A stretch of DNA of 64,000 nucleotides from Solwaraspora sp. WMMA2056 (lineage in GTDB: Bacteria; Actinomycetota; Actinomycetes; Mycobacteriales; Micromonosporaceae): positions 5,456,001 to 5,520,000 of the forward strand of contig NZ_CP128360.1 in assembly GCF_030345095.1 (NCBI RefSeq), written 5' to 3'. The notes beneath the pieces were generated by a model, which saw only the letters and a list, made by a program, of their open reading frames with translations, was not told the origin of the DNA and ran no database searches. A program made the position numbers and the translations under genes. Shown here one piece after another: positions 53,284-61,777 of this stretch. Position 1 is the stretch's first letter. Each line of letters begins with the position of its first letter.

Positions 53284-54135
53284 GTGAACAATCGACTGGT
53301 ACGACTCACGCTGGCCGCGCTGGTGGTGGCCGCAAGCACCCTGGTCGGGGTGGCGGTGGCCGCTCCGGCGTCGGCGGTGCCCGGCCTGGTCTTCGTCAGC
53401 GGCGTCAGCGCCAACAACTCGACCAGCAGCAAGGAGGCACTCGCGGTCTGCCCGGCCGGCACCCGGATCCTCGGCGGCGGCGGCTTCATCAACGGTGGCG
53501 GGCGACAGGTCGGGTTCACCCGACTGCAGGCCCTCGGCAGCAGCGACCGGTTCGCCGCCGGTGCGGCGGAGAACGGCGGCTACGCCGGCAACTGGCAGGT
53601 GCACGCGTACGGCATCTGCGGCCAGGCCCCGGCCGGGCTGCAGTACGTCAGCTTCCAGACGGCCAGCAACTCCAACAGCTACAAGGCCGCGACGGCGAGC
53701 TGCCCGGCCGGCAAGCAGCTGATCAGCGTCGGTGCCCGCACCCTGAACGGTGCCGGCAACGTGGTGATCGACGACCTGCGGCCGAACGGGGCGCTGACCA
53801 GCGCCACGGTCACCGGCTACGAGGACGAGGCCGGCTACGCCGGCAACTGGAGCCTGTGGTCGTACGGCGTCTGCGCCAACCCGCTGCCCGGACTCCAACT
53901 GGTCACCACGACCTCGGCGGCGAACTCCACCGACAAGGTGGTCGGTGCCTCGTGCCCGGCCGGCAAGCGGCTGCACGGACTCGGTGCCGAGACCAACGGC
54001 GGGGTGGGCCAGGCCATCCACACCGGCACCTACCCGGACGCCACGCTGACCAGCGCCGTCGACATCTCGCTGGAGGACCCGACCGGCATCCCCGGCAACT
54101 GGTACACCCGCGCGTACGCGATCTGCGCGACCTGA
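53284..54135 (+). CDS. Secreted protein with three tandem ~80-residue repeats
   Basis: 283 residues. Residues 1-32 are a signal peptide (LTLAALVVAASTLVGVAVAA, then PASA). The rest is three repeats, each with a Leu/Val-rich lead, a CPAG(T/K) motif followed by Gly-rich strands, an Asn-Gly turn, a GNW motif and a terminal (Y)G/A-ICxx or GVCAN. Key points are CPAGTRILGGGG, CPAGKQLISVGA and CPAGKRLHGLGA. Each repeat carries two Cys, probably a disulfide. Family unrecognised; it may bind carbohydrate or cell wall. The GTG has AAGGGAG upstream. A hairpin follows. Confidence 0.8.
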   Translation: MNNRLVRLTLAALVVAASTLVGVAVAAPASAVPGLVFVSGVSANNSTSSKEALAVCPAGTRILGGGGFINGGGRQVGFTRLQALGSSDRFAAGAAENGGYAGNWQVHAYGICGQAPAGLQYVSFQTASNSNSYKAATASCPAGKQLISVGARTLNGAGNVVIDDLRPNGALTSATVTGYEDEAGYAGNWSLWSYGVCANPLPGLQLVTTTSAANSTDKVVGASCPAGKRLHGLGAETNGGVGQAIHTGTYPDATLTSAVDISLEDPTGIPGNWYTRAYAICAT

Positions 54136-54162
54136 CCTGACCGGTCACTGTCGATGATCACC

Positions 54163-54193
54163 GGTGCGGCCGGCCCGTCGGGTCGGCCGCACC
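54163..54193 (+). terminator. Hairpin terminator after the repeat protein gene
   Basis: GGTGCGGCCG (54163-54172) and CGGCCGCACC (54184-54193) with an 11-base loop. Confidence 0.55.
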
Positions 54194-54263
54194 CTGTACG
54201 CCGCGGCTGATCCTGCACTGCCGCGTCGACGGGCACCGGATGCCGGCGAGCGCACCACCGTCG

Positions 54264-54842
54264 TCACTCGGGGAGATGGGCGACGGTCGCGGAGACGACG
54301 CGGGCGACGTACGTGTCGAGGTCCTCGCCGTCCCTGGGGTGCACGCTCCCCTCGACCAGCAGGGCGCTCAGCCCCTGGATCAGCGCCCACAGCCCGGTGT
54401 AGAACGCCTCCTCGGCGGCGGTGACCGGCTCGTCGCCGCGGCCGCGTACCGCGACGAGGACCGCGACCCGGACCCGGCCCAGTGCCTCGACGACCGCCGG
54501 GCGCTGACTGCACAGGTGGCCGGCCATCAACCGGAACACCTCAGGTCGCTCCTGAGCGAACCGGACGGCCTGCTGGGTCATGCCGACGAGCCGGTCCCGG
54601 GCGGTGTCACCGGTGACGCCGGTGATCCGTTCGAGCAGGTCGTCGCAGCCGTGGCAGGCGAGCGCGGCGAGCAGGTCGTCCTTGTCGGCGTAGTGCCGGT
54701 AGGGGGCGTTCGGGGAGACGTCGGCGGCCCGCGCGACGGCCCGTAGCGAGAGCCGGTCGGCGCCGTCGGTCTCCAGTAGGTCGAGACCGGCGGCGAGCAG
54801 GGCGGCGGCCAGGTCTCCGTGGTGGTACGTGCTCCGACCCAT
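54264..54842 (-). CDS. TetR family repressor
   Basis: 192 residues from ATG 54842. The helix-turn-helix reads YHHGDLAAALLAAGLDLLE, LSLRAVARAADVSPNAPYRH and YADKDDLLAALA. The C-terminus belongs to the WHG/TetR_C_25 type (FAQERPEVFRLMAGHLC, GLWALIQGLSALL). It is divergent from the ene-reductase/SDR fusion gene across 61 bases, so it probably represses that gene and itself. Confidence 0.9.
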   Translation of the reverse strand: MGRSTYHHGDLAAALLAAGLDLLETDGADRLSLRAVARAADVSPNAPYRHYADKDDLLAALACHGCDDLLERITGVTGDTARDRLVGMTQQAVRFAQERPEVFRLMAGHLCSQRPAVVEALGRVRVAVLVAVRGRGDEPVTAAEEAFYTGLWALIQGLSALLVEGSVHPRDGEDLDTYVARVVSATVAHLPE

Positions 54843-54903
54843 GTTGACACTGTACACACAATCGCGTATGTATACACCGCACACATTCGAAGAAAGGGAC
54901 GTC
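54843..54903. promoter_or_regulatory. Divergent TetR / ene-reductase promoter
   Basis: AT-rich gap with TGTACA (54851-54856) and TGTATACA (54869-54876), short self-complementary elements about 18 bases apart, likely within the TetR operator. GAAAGGGA before the fusion gene start is the ribosome site. Confidence 0.45.
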
Positions 54904-56898
54904 ATGACCGACCCCGCAGCGCCACTGACCCTGGCCCACGGCCCCGCACTGCCCAACCGGATCGCCAAGGCCGCGATGGAGGAGTTCCTCGCCGGCGACC
55001 GCCACCTGCCCGACGACCGCCTCGAACGCCTCTACCGGCGCTGGTCCGACGGCGGCGCCGGGCTCCTGATCACCGGGCACGTGATGATCGACCGACGCGC
55101 CATGGCCGACCCACGCGACGTCCTGCTGCAGGAAGGCACCCCGCTCGACGGCTTCCGACGCTGGGCGCACGCCGCGAAGGCCGGTGGCGCCCGCGCCTGG
55201 ATGCAGATCAACCACCCCGGACGGGTGGTCCCCGGAGCGTCCGTCCGTACGTGGTCCGCCTCCGACGTCCCGATCGACGCCGGACGCTGGTCACGGCTCT
55301 ACCCCCGCCCCACGCCCATGACCGAGGCACAGCTGACCGAGACCGTCGAGCGGTTCGCCACGTCCGCCGCCCTCGCCCGGGAGGCCGGCTTCGACGGCAT
55401 CGAGGTGCACGCCGCACACGGCTACCTGCTCAGCCAGTTCCTCTCCCCGCTGACCAATCGCCGCACCGACGACTGGGGCGGCAGCCTCGACAACCGGGCA
55501 CGCCTGCTGCTCGACGTCGTCGACGCCGTACGCGCCGCCGTCGGCGACGACTTCACCGTCGCCGTCAAACTGAACACCGCCGACTTCCAGCGCGGCGGCT
55601 TCGCCGAGGACGACGCCCGTCAGGTGGTCGCGATGCTCGCCCGGCACGGTGTCGACCTGGTCGAACTCTCCGGCGGCTCAGTCGAGAGCCTGGCCGTCAA
55701 CGGTCACCCCGCCGACGGCCGGACCCTGGCCCGTGAGGCGTACTTTCTGGAGGCCGCCGCCGGAATCCTGGCCGACGCCCCGCTGCCGATCATGCTCACC
55801 GGCGGGGTGCGGCGGCGCGCGGCCGTCGAGAAGGTCCTCGCCAGCGGCGCCGCTGTCGCCGGTGTCGGCAGCGCCCTCGCCGTCGACCCTTCGGCGCCCC
55901 GGCGCTGGCTCGCCGGCCAGGACGCCGAGGTGGGCGCCGTGCGGGTGCAGTGGCGGGACAAGATCCTCGCCGCCGGTGCCGAACAGGCGCTGGTACGCCA
56001 CCGCCTGGCGCAGTACGCCCACGGCGCCGAGTCCCCGGCGTCGCGCGGGCCGCTGCGGACGCTCCTCGCCGACCAGTTGCAGCGACGCCGCCTGGCCCTC
56101 CCACCACTCAACGGCACCACCGCCCTGCTCACCGGTGCGTCCAAGGGTCTGGGCGCGGCCCTGGCGGAGGAGTTGGCCGCCCGGGGCGCCGACCTGGTGC
56201 TGGTCGCCCGGTCGGCTGCGGCCCTCGACGAACTCGCCGCCACGCTGCGCACCGCCCACGGCGTACAGGTGCGGTCGGTGGCCGCCGACCTGGCGGCGTC
56301 CGACGGCGCCGACCGTGTGATCGCCGCGTTGGACACCCCGATCGACCTGTTGATCAACAACGCCGGAGCCGGCCCCGCCGGACCGTTCCTGGCCAGCCCG
56401 TTCGACGCCGCCCGCGACGCCGTCGACCTCAACGTCCACGGCCTGCTCGCCCTGACCTACACCGTCGGCACCGCCATGATCGCCCGTGGCACCGGCACCA
56501 TCGTCAACGTCGGCTCCACAGCGGCCTTCCAGCCCATGCCCTACCAGGCCGTCTACGCGGCCACCAAGGCGTTCGTGCTCCACTTCACCGAGGCCCTCAC
56601 CGAGGAGACGCGCGGCACCGGCGTCCGCGTCGTCGCCGCCCACCCGGGCGCCACCGCCACCTCGTTCTTCGATGGCACCACGGCCCAGGGGGCCCTTGCC
56701 GGCGCCGTTCCGGCCCGACAGGTCGCCGCCCGCATCCTTGACGACCTGGCCCGGGGCCGCGCCGCGTCCTACCCCGGTCGGGCCGCCGACCGTCCCTCCA
56801 CCTGGGCCGCCCGCGTCCTGCCGCGCGGCGCGGTGACCCGCCTGACCGGCCGGCTGAACCGCTCGCTGGGCCTCGACGCGGTGCGTCAACTCGGATAA
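54904..56898 (+). CDS. Fusion: Old Yellow Enzyme-like oxidoreductase + SDR
   Basis: 664 residues. Residues ~1-370 are an FMN TIM barrel of NADH:flavin oxidoreductase type: LPNRIAKAAMEEFLAGD, MQINHPGRVVPG, VHAAHGYLLSQFLSPLTNRR and DDWGGSLDNR. Residues ~405-664 are a full SDR: LLTGASKGLGAALAEEL, LLINNAGAGPAG, then YQAVYAATKAFVLHF with Tyr and Lys. The frame is continuous with no stop, so this is a genuine two-enzyme fusion. The pair could reduce an enone and then a carbonyl, but the substrates are unknown. ATG 54904 is chosen for GAAAGGGA upstream. Confidence 0.87.
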   Translation: MTDPAAPLTLAHGPALPNRIAKAAMEEFLAGDRHLPDDRLERLYRRWSDGGAGLLITGHVMIDRRAMADPRDVLLQEGTPLDGFRRWAHAAKAGGARAWMQINHPGRVVPGASVRTWSASDVPIDAGRWSRLYPRPTPMTEAQLTETVERFATSAALAREAGFDGIEVHAAHGYLLSQFLSPLTNRRTDDWGGSLDNRARLLLDVVDAVRAAVGDDFTVAVKLNTADFQRGGFAEDDARQVVAMLARHGVDLVELSGGSVESLAVNGHPADGRTLAREAYFLEAAAGILADAPLPIMLTGGVRRRAAVEKVLASGAAVAGVGSALAVDPSAPRRWLAGQDAEVGAVRVQWRDKILAAGAEQALVRHRLAQYAHGAESPASRGPLRTLLADQLQRRRLALPPLNGTTALLTGASKGLGAALAEELAARGADLVLVARSAAALDELAATLRTAHGVQVRSVAADLAASDGADRVIAALDTPIDLLINNAGAGPAGPFLASPFDAARDAVDLNVHGLLALTYTVGTAMIARGTGTIVNVGSTAAFQPMPYQAVYAATKAFVLHFTEALTEETRGTGVRVVAAHPGATATSFFDGTTAQGALAGAVPARQVAARILDDLARGRAASYPGRAADRPSTWAARVLPRGAVTRLTGRLNRSLGLDAVRQLG

Positions 56899-56996
56899 CC
56901 CACCACCCCCTCGTCGATGACCGTCGATGAAAAACGTGGCATCGTCGAGGAGGCCGGTTCGGACGGCCCACGTACCGACGAAAGGTGACCGCCGCA

Positions 56997-58616
56997 GTGA
57001 CCGCAGAACCCCCTGCCAGTACGCACACCTTCGGTAACCCGGTCGTCGCCGGCTTCCACCCCGACCCGAGCATCTGCCGGGTCGACGACGACTACTACCT
57101 GGTCTGTTCGAGCTTCGAGTACTTCCCGGGCGTACCGATCTTCCACAGCCGGGACCTGGTCGACTGGCGACAGATCGGCAACGTGCTCGACCGTCCCAGC
57201 CAGCTGCGGCTGCCGGCCGACACGCACGCCTCCGGCGGCGTGTTCGCGCCGACCATCCGGCACCACGACGGCCGATTCTGGCTGGTCACCACCAATGTGA
57301 GCATCGGCCGCCACCTGCTCGTCACCGCGACCGACCCGGCCGGGCCATGGTCGGATCCGGTCCATTTCGACCTGCCCCACGTCGACCCGTCGCTGGCCTG
57401 GGACGACAACGGCGACTGCTGGCTGACCGTCTCCGGGGTGCAGTCGTACCGCATCGACCCGACGACCGGCGCGGTCCTGGAGGGTCCGGTGGCGATGTGG
57501 TCGGGCAGCGGCGGCCAGTACCCGGAGGCACCGCACCTGTACCGGATCGACGGCTGGTGGTACCTCCTGGTCTCGGAGGGCGGCACGCACACCGGTCACG
57601 CCGTCTCGATCGCCCGGTCCCGCGACATCCGGGGGCCGTTCACGCCAGGCCCGGACAATCCGTTCCTCACCCATCGGGGGACCGACCGTACGGTGCAGGC
57701 CACCGGCCATGCCGACCTGGTCCAGGCCGCCGACGGCAGCTGGTGGATGGTGCTGCTCGGCATCCGCGCCAAGGGCCAGTGGCCGCCGTACCACGTGCTC
57801 GGCCGGGAGACCTTCCTGGCACCGGTACGGTGGGTCGACGGCTGGCCCGTCGTCGACCCGGTCGAGGAGACCATGGTGGCCCCCGCCGGCACCGCGCCGA
57901 CCCTGGCCGCCCAGCCAGCCCCGGCCGCCCAGCCAGTCCTGGTCGGCGGCGCCGAGCCGGGCGGCTACCGCGACGACTTCGACGACACCCGGTTGGCGCA
58001 CTGCTGGGTGTCGCTACGGGAGCGCCCGCCCACCAGCTGGTCACTGACCGAACGCCCGGGCCGGCTCACCCTGCACGCCGCCGGCACGACACTGGACCGC
58101 AGCGGCGCGACCGTCATGGCGTACCGGCAGCGGCACCACGACTGCCGGGTGAGTGTCCGGCTCGACCCCGGCACCGGCCGGGCCGGTCTGACCTTGCGCA
58201 TCGACGAGGCCCACCACTACGACCTGGAGGTCGGCGACGGGGTGGCCCGCGTCGTCGGCCGGGTCGGACCGTTCCGCCAGACGTTCGGCGAACATCCGGT
58301 CCCCGCCGGTGACGTCACCCTGACGATCGCCACCAGGACCCGCCACCTGCTGCCTCCGACGGTGACGTCGGCGGCCGAGGCGGCGGCACCGGGTGCCCCG
58401 TTCGGGGTCCGGCCAGCCGGCAGTGACATGGTCAGCTTCGAGATCGCCGGTGACGCCGGCCCGGTGGTGCTCGCCGAACTCGACGGGCGGTACCTGTCCA
58501 CCGAGGTCGCCGCCGGGTTCACCGGACGGGTCGTCGGCATGTACGTCACCGCCGGCAGTGCCGCGTTCGACTGGTTCGACTACCGGCCGGAGGATGGTTC
58601 ACCGACTCTCAGCTGA
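56997..58616 (+). CDS. GH43 beta-xylosidase/arabinofuranosidase-like enzyme
   Basis: 539 residues with no signal peptide, so cytoplasmic. The five-bladed GH43 domain (about 10-310) keeps the three acidic residues: Asp in GFHPDPSICRVDDDYY, Asp in LPHVDPSLAWDDNG and Glu in GQYPEAPHLYRIDG. A second beta-sandwich (~325-535, DDFDDTRLAHCWVSLRERPP) is the GH43 C2 domain that completes the active site in xylosidases of this type. It likely hydrolyses imported xylo- or arabino-oligosaccharides. The GTG at 56997 is preferred over 56985, whose ribosome site it would overlap. Confidence 0.88.
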   Translation: MTAEPPASTHTFGNPVVAGFHPDPSICRVDDDYYLVCSSFEYFPGVPIFHSRDLVDWRQIGNVLDRPSQLRLPADTHASGGVFAPTIRHHDGRFWLVTTNVSIGRHLLVTATDPAGPWSDPVHFDLPHVDPSLAWDDNGDCWLTVSGVQSYRIDPTTGAVLEGPVAMWSGSGGQYPEAPHLYRIDGWWYLLVSEGGTHTGHAVSIARSRDIRGPFTPGPDNPFLTHRGTDRTVQATGHADLVQAADGSWWMVLLGIRAKGQWPPYHVLGRETFLAPVRWVDGWPVVDPVEETMVAPAGTAPTLAAQPAPAAQPVLVGGAEPGGYRDDFDDTRLAHCWVSLRERPPTSWSLTERPGRLTLHAAGTTLDRSGATVMAYRQRHHDCRVSVRLDPGTGRAGLTLRIDEAHHYDLEVGDGVARVVGRVGPFRQTFGEHPVPAGDVTLTIATRTRHLLPPTVTSAAEAAAPGAPFGVRPAGSDMVSFEIAGDAGPVVLAELDGRYLSTEVAAGFTGRVVGMYVTAGSAAFDWFDYRPEDGSPTLS

Positions 58617-58770
58617 GTGGTTCCGACACCACTGCGCCCACGGTCGCCCCGCCCCTGATTCGACGACGCTCGGGCGCAGCGCGAGGCACTTCCTCACGAA
58701 TGGCCCGTCGTAGCGCCGTGCTCGAGAACGACGGCTTCGGTCAATTCCACGCTCAAGTGATCCGGCGCGG

Positions 58771-59346
58771 TCACGGCACATCTGAGACGCCGGACAGCGG
58801 CGACACACTTTGCCGAGCAGCCGCAGCGAACCGGCGCGCCCCAGCGCTGGCCAAATGATCGAGGACCTGATGGACCGTCAGCCGCGTACCGCGACGACCG
58901 GTGCTGGCTGCCTGCTCGCCAAGGACCCGCAGCAGTGTCCGCGGCTCACGGGCCCACATGCCCAGCAGAACCGCATCGGGATGTTCGGCGACCACTCCGT
59001 GGGGTTGGCAGGCGGCAAGCGGGAAGTCCCGCAGGTTGCAGGTGATGATCGAGTCTGCCCCGGAAGCTACCGCCGCAGCCAGCACATGACGATCCTTGGG
59101 ATCGTTACCCATCTGGTCGATCAGCGACTCATACCCGGTGACCAGCGCGTCCTCGAACGCGACGTTCATGAACGCGATTCGTCGTTCGATCGCCGCCGGC
59201 GACACCGGCACGTGCCGTCGGACCTCGTCCAGAATGGCCGGTGACCAGCGCGGCAGGTACAACTCTTCCTCAGCCAGCCTCAGCAGGAAGTCACACAATG
59301 CATTGGGGATCAGGACGTTGGCGTCCAGAACCGCGAGCGTCGTCAC
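58771..59346 (-). CDS. PIN-domain toxin
   Basis: 191 residues. PIN-fold acidic residues: LAVLDANVLIPNAL (first Asp), PAILDEVRRHV (Glu), NDPKDRHVLAAAV (Asp pair) and SIITCNLRDF. Longer than VapC by about 60 residues at the C-terminus. PIN proteins of this kind are RNases in toxin-antitoxin pairs. It follows the HTH gene by three bases on the same strand and likely forms a pair with it. Confidence 0.82.
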   Translation of the reverse strand: MTTLAVLDANVLIPNALCDFLLRLAEEELYLPRWSPAILDEVRRHVPVSPAAIERRIAFMNVAFEDALVTGYESLIDQMGNDPKDRHVLAAAVASGADSIITCNLRDFPLAACQPHGVVAEHPDAVLLGMWAREPRTLLRVLGEQAASTGRRGTRLTVHQVLDHLASAGARRFAAAARQSVSPLSGVSDVP

Positions 59347-59349
59347 GTG

Positions 59350-59808
59350 TCAAGCCGCGTCATCTGTCTCGACCGGTGCGGGCTGCCCGTACATACCCAT
59401 CTCGACTGCGTCGGCGGTCAGCTCGTCGAGGATCGCCCGCCGGGCTTGACCACGCCGGTCCCGGTATGCCAGCACCTGGTCCAGCGGGATCCGGCGGGAG
59501 GAGTTCGGCCGCGAGTAAGCGATCTCACCGGCCTCCAGCAACTTGATCAACGTCGGCCGAGACACGCCGAGCAACCCGGCCGCCTCGGTGGTCGTCAACT
59601 CCCGGTCGACCGGCACGACCGCCACGCCACGGCCAGAGGCCAGCACATCGGCGATCCTGGTCAGCACGTCCCGCACCGACACAGGAACCTCCATCTGCGC
59701 GCCGCCGCGGCGCACTGCCAACTCCCCCGCACCGTCGTGCAACAAGCTGGCCAACTCGGTCAACGAGGGACGTTCACCATCCCCCGGCATGATCGCTTCC
59801 GTGGACAT
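59350..59808 (-). CDS. HTH (excisionase-type) antitoxin
   Basis: 152 residues from ATG 59808 (GGGAGGG 6 bases upstream). The helix-turn-helix ELTTTEAAGLLGVSRPTLIKL followed by SSRRIPLDQVLAYRD is of the MerR/excisionase kind often used as the antitoxin for PIN toxins. The N-terminal ~80 residues are helical. The C-terminus ends AILDELTADAVEMGM, a tail that may block the toxin. Confidence 0.82.
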   Translation of the reverse strand: MSTEAIMPGDGERPSLTELASLLHDGAGELAVRRGGAQMEVPVSVRDVLTRIADVLASGRGVAVVPVDRELTTTEAAGLLGVSRPTLIKLLEAGEIAYSRPNSSRRIPLDQVLAYRDRRGQARRAILDELTADAVEMGMYGQPAPVETDDAA

Positions 59809-60135
59809 GAAAACCCTCCCGTCTGCCCGCCGGCACCGACCACCATCATCCCTCAAAGTGAAAAAAGTGCAAGCATTCCCGCCGACGTTCCGCTGATCGC
59901 GGGGAGCGTGGCTCGCAAACGGCCCATGGCGCGTATGACCAGGACAGAACGGGTGTGGGAACGTGCCGGAGGACCGATGGTCGGATACCGGCGCGGTGTT
60001 TTCGTCGGCACAGCTACGGCCAGTCCCGCTACCGGGGCGCGCACCTTGGATGAGATCTTCGGACCCGACGAGGAACCAGCCGTGGAAGCTCGAAAACTCA
60101 GGGGCCATGTCGAAGAATCGACATGGCCCCTGAAC
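59809..60135. other. 327-base stretch without a protein gene
   Basis: It holds the promoter side of the PIN/HTH pair (59809-59890, AT-rich, including GTGAAAAAAGTGC near 59857-59870) and, at its right end, the terminator of the tRNA gene. A + strand frame crossing it ends in the tRNA and is rejected. Nothing else is seen. Confidence 0.5.
60098..60133 (-). terminator. Intrinsic terminator of tRNA-Val
   Basis: A perfect 16-base stem (60098-60113 with 60118-60133) and 4-base loop. On the minus strand it begins 2 bases after the CCA end and is followed by GTTTTCG, a short U-run. It is the cleanest intrinsic terminator in the window. Confidence 0.85.
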
Positions 60136-60210
60136 TGGTGGGCGATACTGGGATCGAACCAGTGACCTCTTCGGTGTGAACGAAGCGCTCTCCCGCTGAG
60201 CTAATCGCCC
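60136..60210 (-). tRNA. tRNA-Val (CAC)
   Basis: Cloverleaf on the minus strand: acceptor GGGCGAT pairs ATCGCCC, D-loop region TAGCTCAGCGGGAGAGC, anticodon stem CTTCG/CGAAG with loop TTCACAC (anticodon CAC), and T-arm ACTGG/CCAGT with loop TTCGATC. CCA is encoded (60136-60138). Length 75 with CCA. Confidence 0.95.
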
Positions 60211-60270
60211 TCAGCGCGGACGACTGTACCTGATCGTCCCGCCCTGGCGCACATCCGGGGTGACCGGAGG

Positions 60271-60882
60271 TCAGTTCGTGGCGAGGTAACGCAGGAAGCT
60301 CGCGATCACGTCGATGCCGAGGCCGACCTTCAGCGAGATCGCCAGCACGACACCGACGAAGACCAGGCCGACGCCGGCGATGCCCAGCCGGACCGGCCAG
60401 GTCTGCCGGGTGGCCCATCTGGTCCACCGTTGCACATGTCGGCGCGCGAAGGCGAGCAGCCGCTTCGCCCAGTGGAACTCGACGCCCCAGATCGCCAGGC
60501 CGCCGAAAACGATCAGCCAGCCCGGACCGGGCAACGGGATGAGCAGCAGGCCGAGGATCACCACGAGGGCGCCGAGGACACCGACGCCGACCTTGAGGGC
60601 GATCCGGCCGGTCGGGTTGGACCGGATCAGCGCCAGGGTCACCCGGACCCGGTGGCGCAGGCCGGTGGGCGTACGGGGGGCCTGCGGACCCGGTCGGTCC
60701 ACGACACCGACCGCCGAGGCTGCGCCGCTGTGGTGCCCGTTGGAGTGTGGGTGCGACTCCGGTTCCACGCGTACCCCTTTCGGCCCGGCCTCGCCCTCAG
60801 CGTCGCCGGCAGGTTCGTACTGCGCGTGACCCGGCGCTGAATTCTCGGTCATCCGCTTCGCGGAGGAGGGTTTTATGGCCAT
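60271..60882 (-). CDS. TIGR02611-type (PGPGW) membrane protein
   Basis: 203 residues. The first ~85 residues are polar and disordered (Pro/Gly/His-rich). Then come three membrane segments, including GVGVLGALVVILGLLLIPLP followed by GPGWLIVFGGLAIWG, the PGPGW signature, and a last helix LGIAGVGLVFVGVVLAISL. Function is unknown; members are common in actinobacteria. ATG 60882 is preferred for GAGGGG 4-5 bases upstream. Confidence 0.85.
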   Translation of the reverse strand: MAIKPSSAKRMTENSAPGHAQYEPAGDAEGEAGPKGVRVEPESHPHSNGHHSGAASAVGVVDRPGPQAPRTPTGLRHRVRVTLALIRSNPTGRIALKVGVGVLGALVVILGLLLIPLPGPGWLIVFGGLAIWGVEFHWAKRLLAFARRHVQRWTRWATRQTWPVRLGIAGVGLVFVGVVLAISLKVGLGIDVIASFLRYLATN

Positions 60883-61153
60883 TTTGCCCCTCATTGTCGC
60901 CTGCCCCGTCACCACAGGGCACCACTGGACGTTACCGGAGTGAGTCGACGTCCGAGACCACCCGACGCCGGACACATCCAGTTACCCAAGCAGAACCGGA
61001 CAAGCCACCTAAACAAGACATTCTTGGTGTGTCCCGGAGCCGCTTCCCTCTACTGGGTGAGATCAGCGTTAGACGGAGCGTAATCAAATGCAGGACCTGA
61101 GTATGGGGAAAGCGGGGCGGGCGTCCCGCAGCGGTGCCGGGGGGAGAACGTCC

Positions 61154-61585
61154 ATGAGTGTCATCCGACCAACGACCGTCGAGGTCGAGACGTCACTGCG
61201 GCTCATCGCGCCGGACGCTACCGCGCTGCCGGTCCGGGCCAGCCTGCGCTATGAACCTACCGATCCGTACGCCGTCCACGTGCTGTTCCACGCGGAGTCG
61301 GCCGGCGGCGAGGCGGTCAGCTGGTCCTTCGCCCGCGAACTGCTGGTCACCGGACTGGACGAACCAGCCGGTATCGGCGACGTCCGGGTCTGGCCATGGG
61401 CGACCCCGCGCGGCGACTACGTCGCGCTCGCCCTGAGCTCGCCGGACGGCAACGCGCTGTTCGAGGTGCCCCGCAGCGTCCTGGTCCGTTTCCTGCGCCG
61501 CACGTACGTGGTGGTGCCCCGCGGCCGCGAGTCCGAACACCTGGACGTGGACACCGCGGTCAACCGGCTACTCGCCGGACGGTGA
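61154..61585 (+). CDS. ssgB: SsgA-family sporulation/cell division regulator (SsgB type)
   Basis: 143 residues with the SALP bell-shaped fold: VEVETSLRLIAPDATALPVR, AVHVLFHAESAGGEAVSWSF, ELLVTGLDEPAGIGDVRVW and VPRSVLVRFLRRTYVVVPRG. SsgB recruits FtsZ in sporulating actinomycetes. The ATG has GGGGAGA 7 bases upstream. An in-frame hairpin follows at 61640. Its presence supports a morphologically complex actinomycete. Confidence 0.93.
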   Translation: MSVIRPTTVEVETSLRLIAPDATALPVRASLRYEPTDPYAVHVLFHAESAGGEAVSWSFARELLVTGLDEPAGIGDVRVWPWATPRGDYVALALSSPDGNALFEVPRSVLVRFLRRTYVVVPRGRESEHLDVDTAVNRLLAGR

Positions 61586-61639
61586 TCGGAACGGTCGGTT
61601 CCCGCCGGTCACGGCGGCGAGCCCGGCCGTTTCGCGTGA

Positions 61640-61668
61640 CGGGAGTACGGCGATGCGCCGTACTCCCG
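61640..61668 (+). terminator. Hairpin terminator after ssgB
   Basis: CGGGAGTACGGCG (61640-61652) and its exact complement (61656-61668) with a 3-base loop. Confidence 0.7.
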
Positions 61669-61777
61669 CCGCCGATGGTGCCGTCGAGCCGGCCGACGAC
61701 GCCGTCGAACCGGCCGAAGCCCGGTCCGCCGGTCGCAGCGGATGCGCCGGTGGCGCGAGCCGGTTACGGTCGAGGCG

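Noticed and set aside
59347-60165. A 272-codon + strand frame ending in WAILGSNQ
   Set aside because: Its last codons are the complement of tRNA-Val, and most of the rest is antisense to the HTH antitoxin gene; a known type of false gene.
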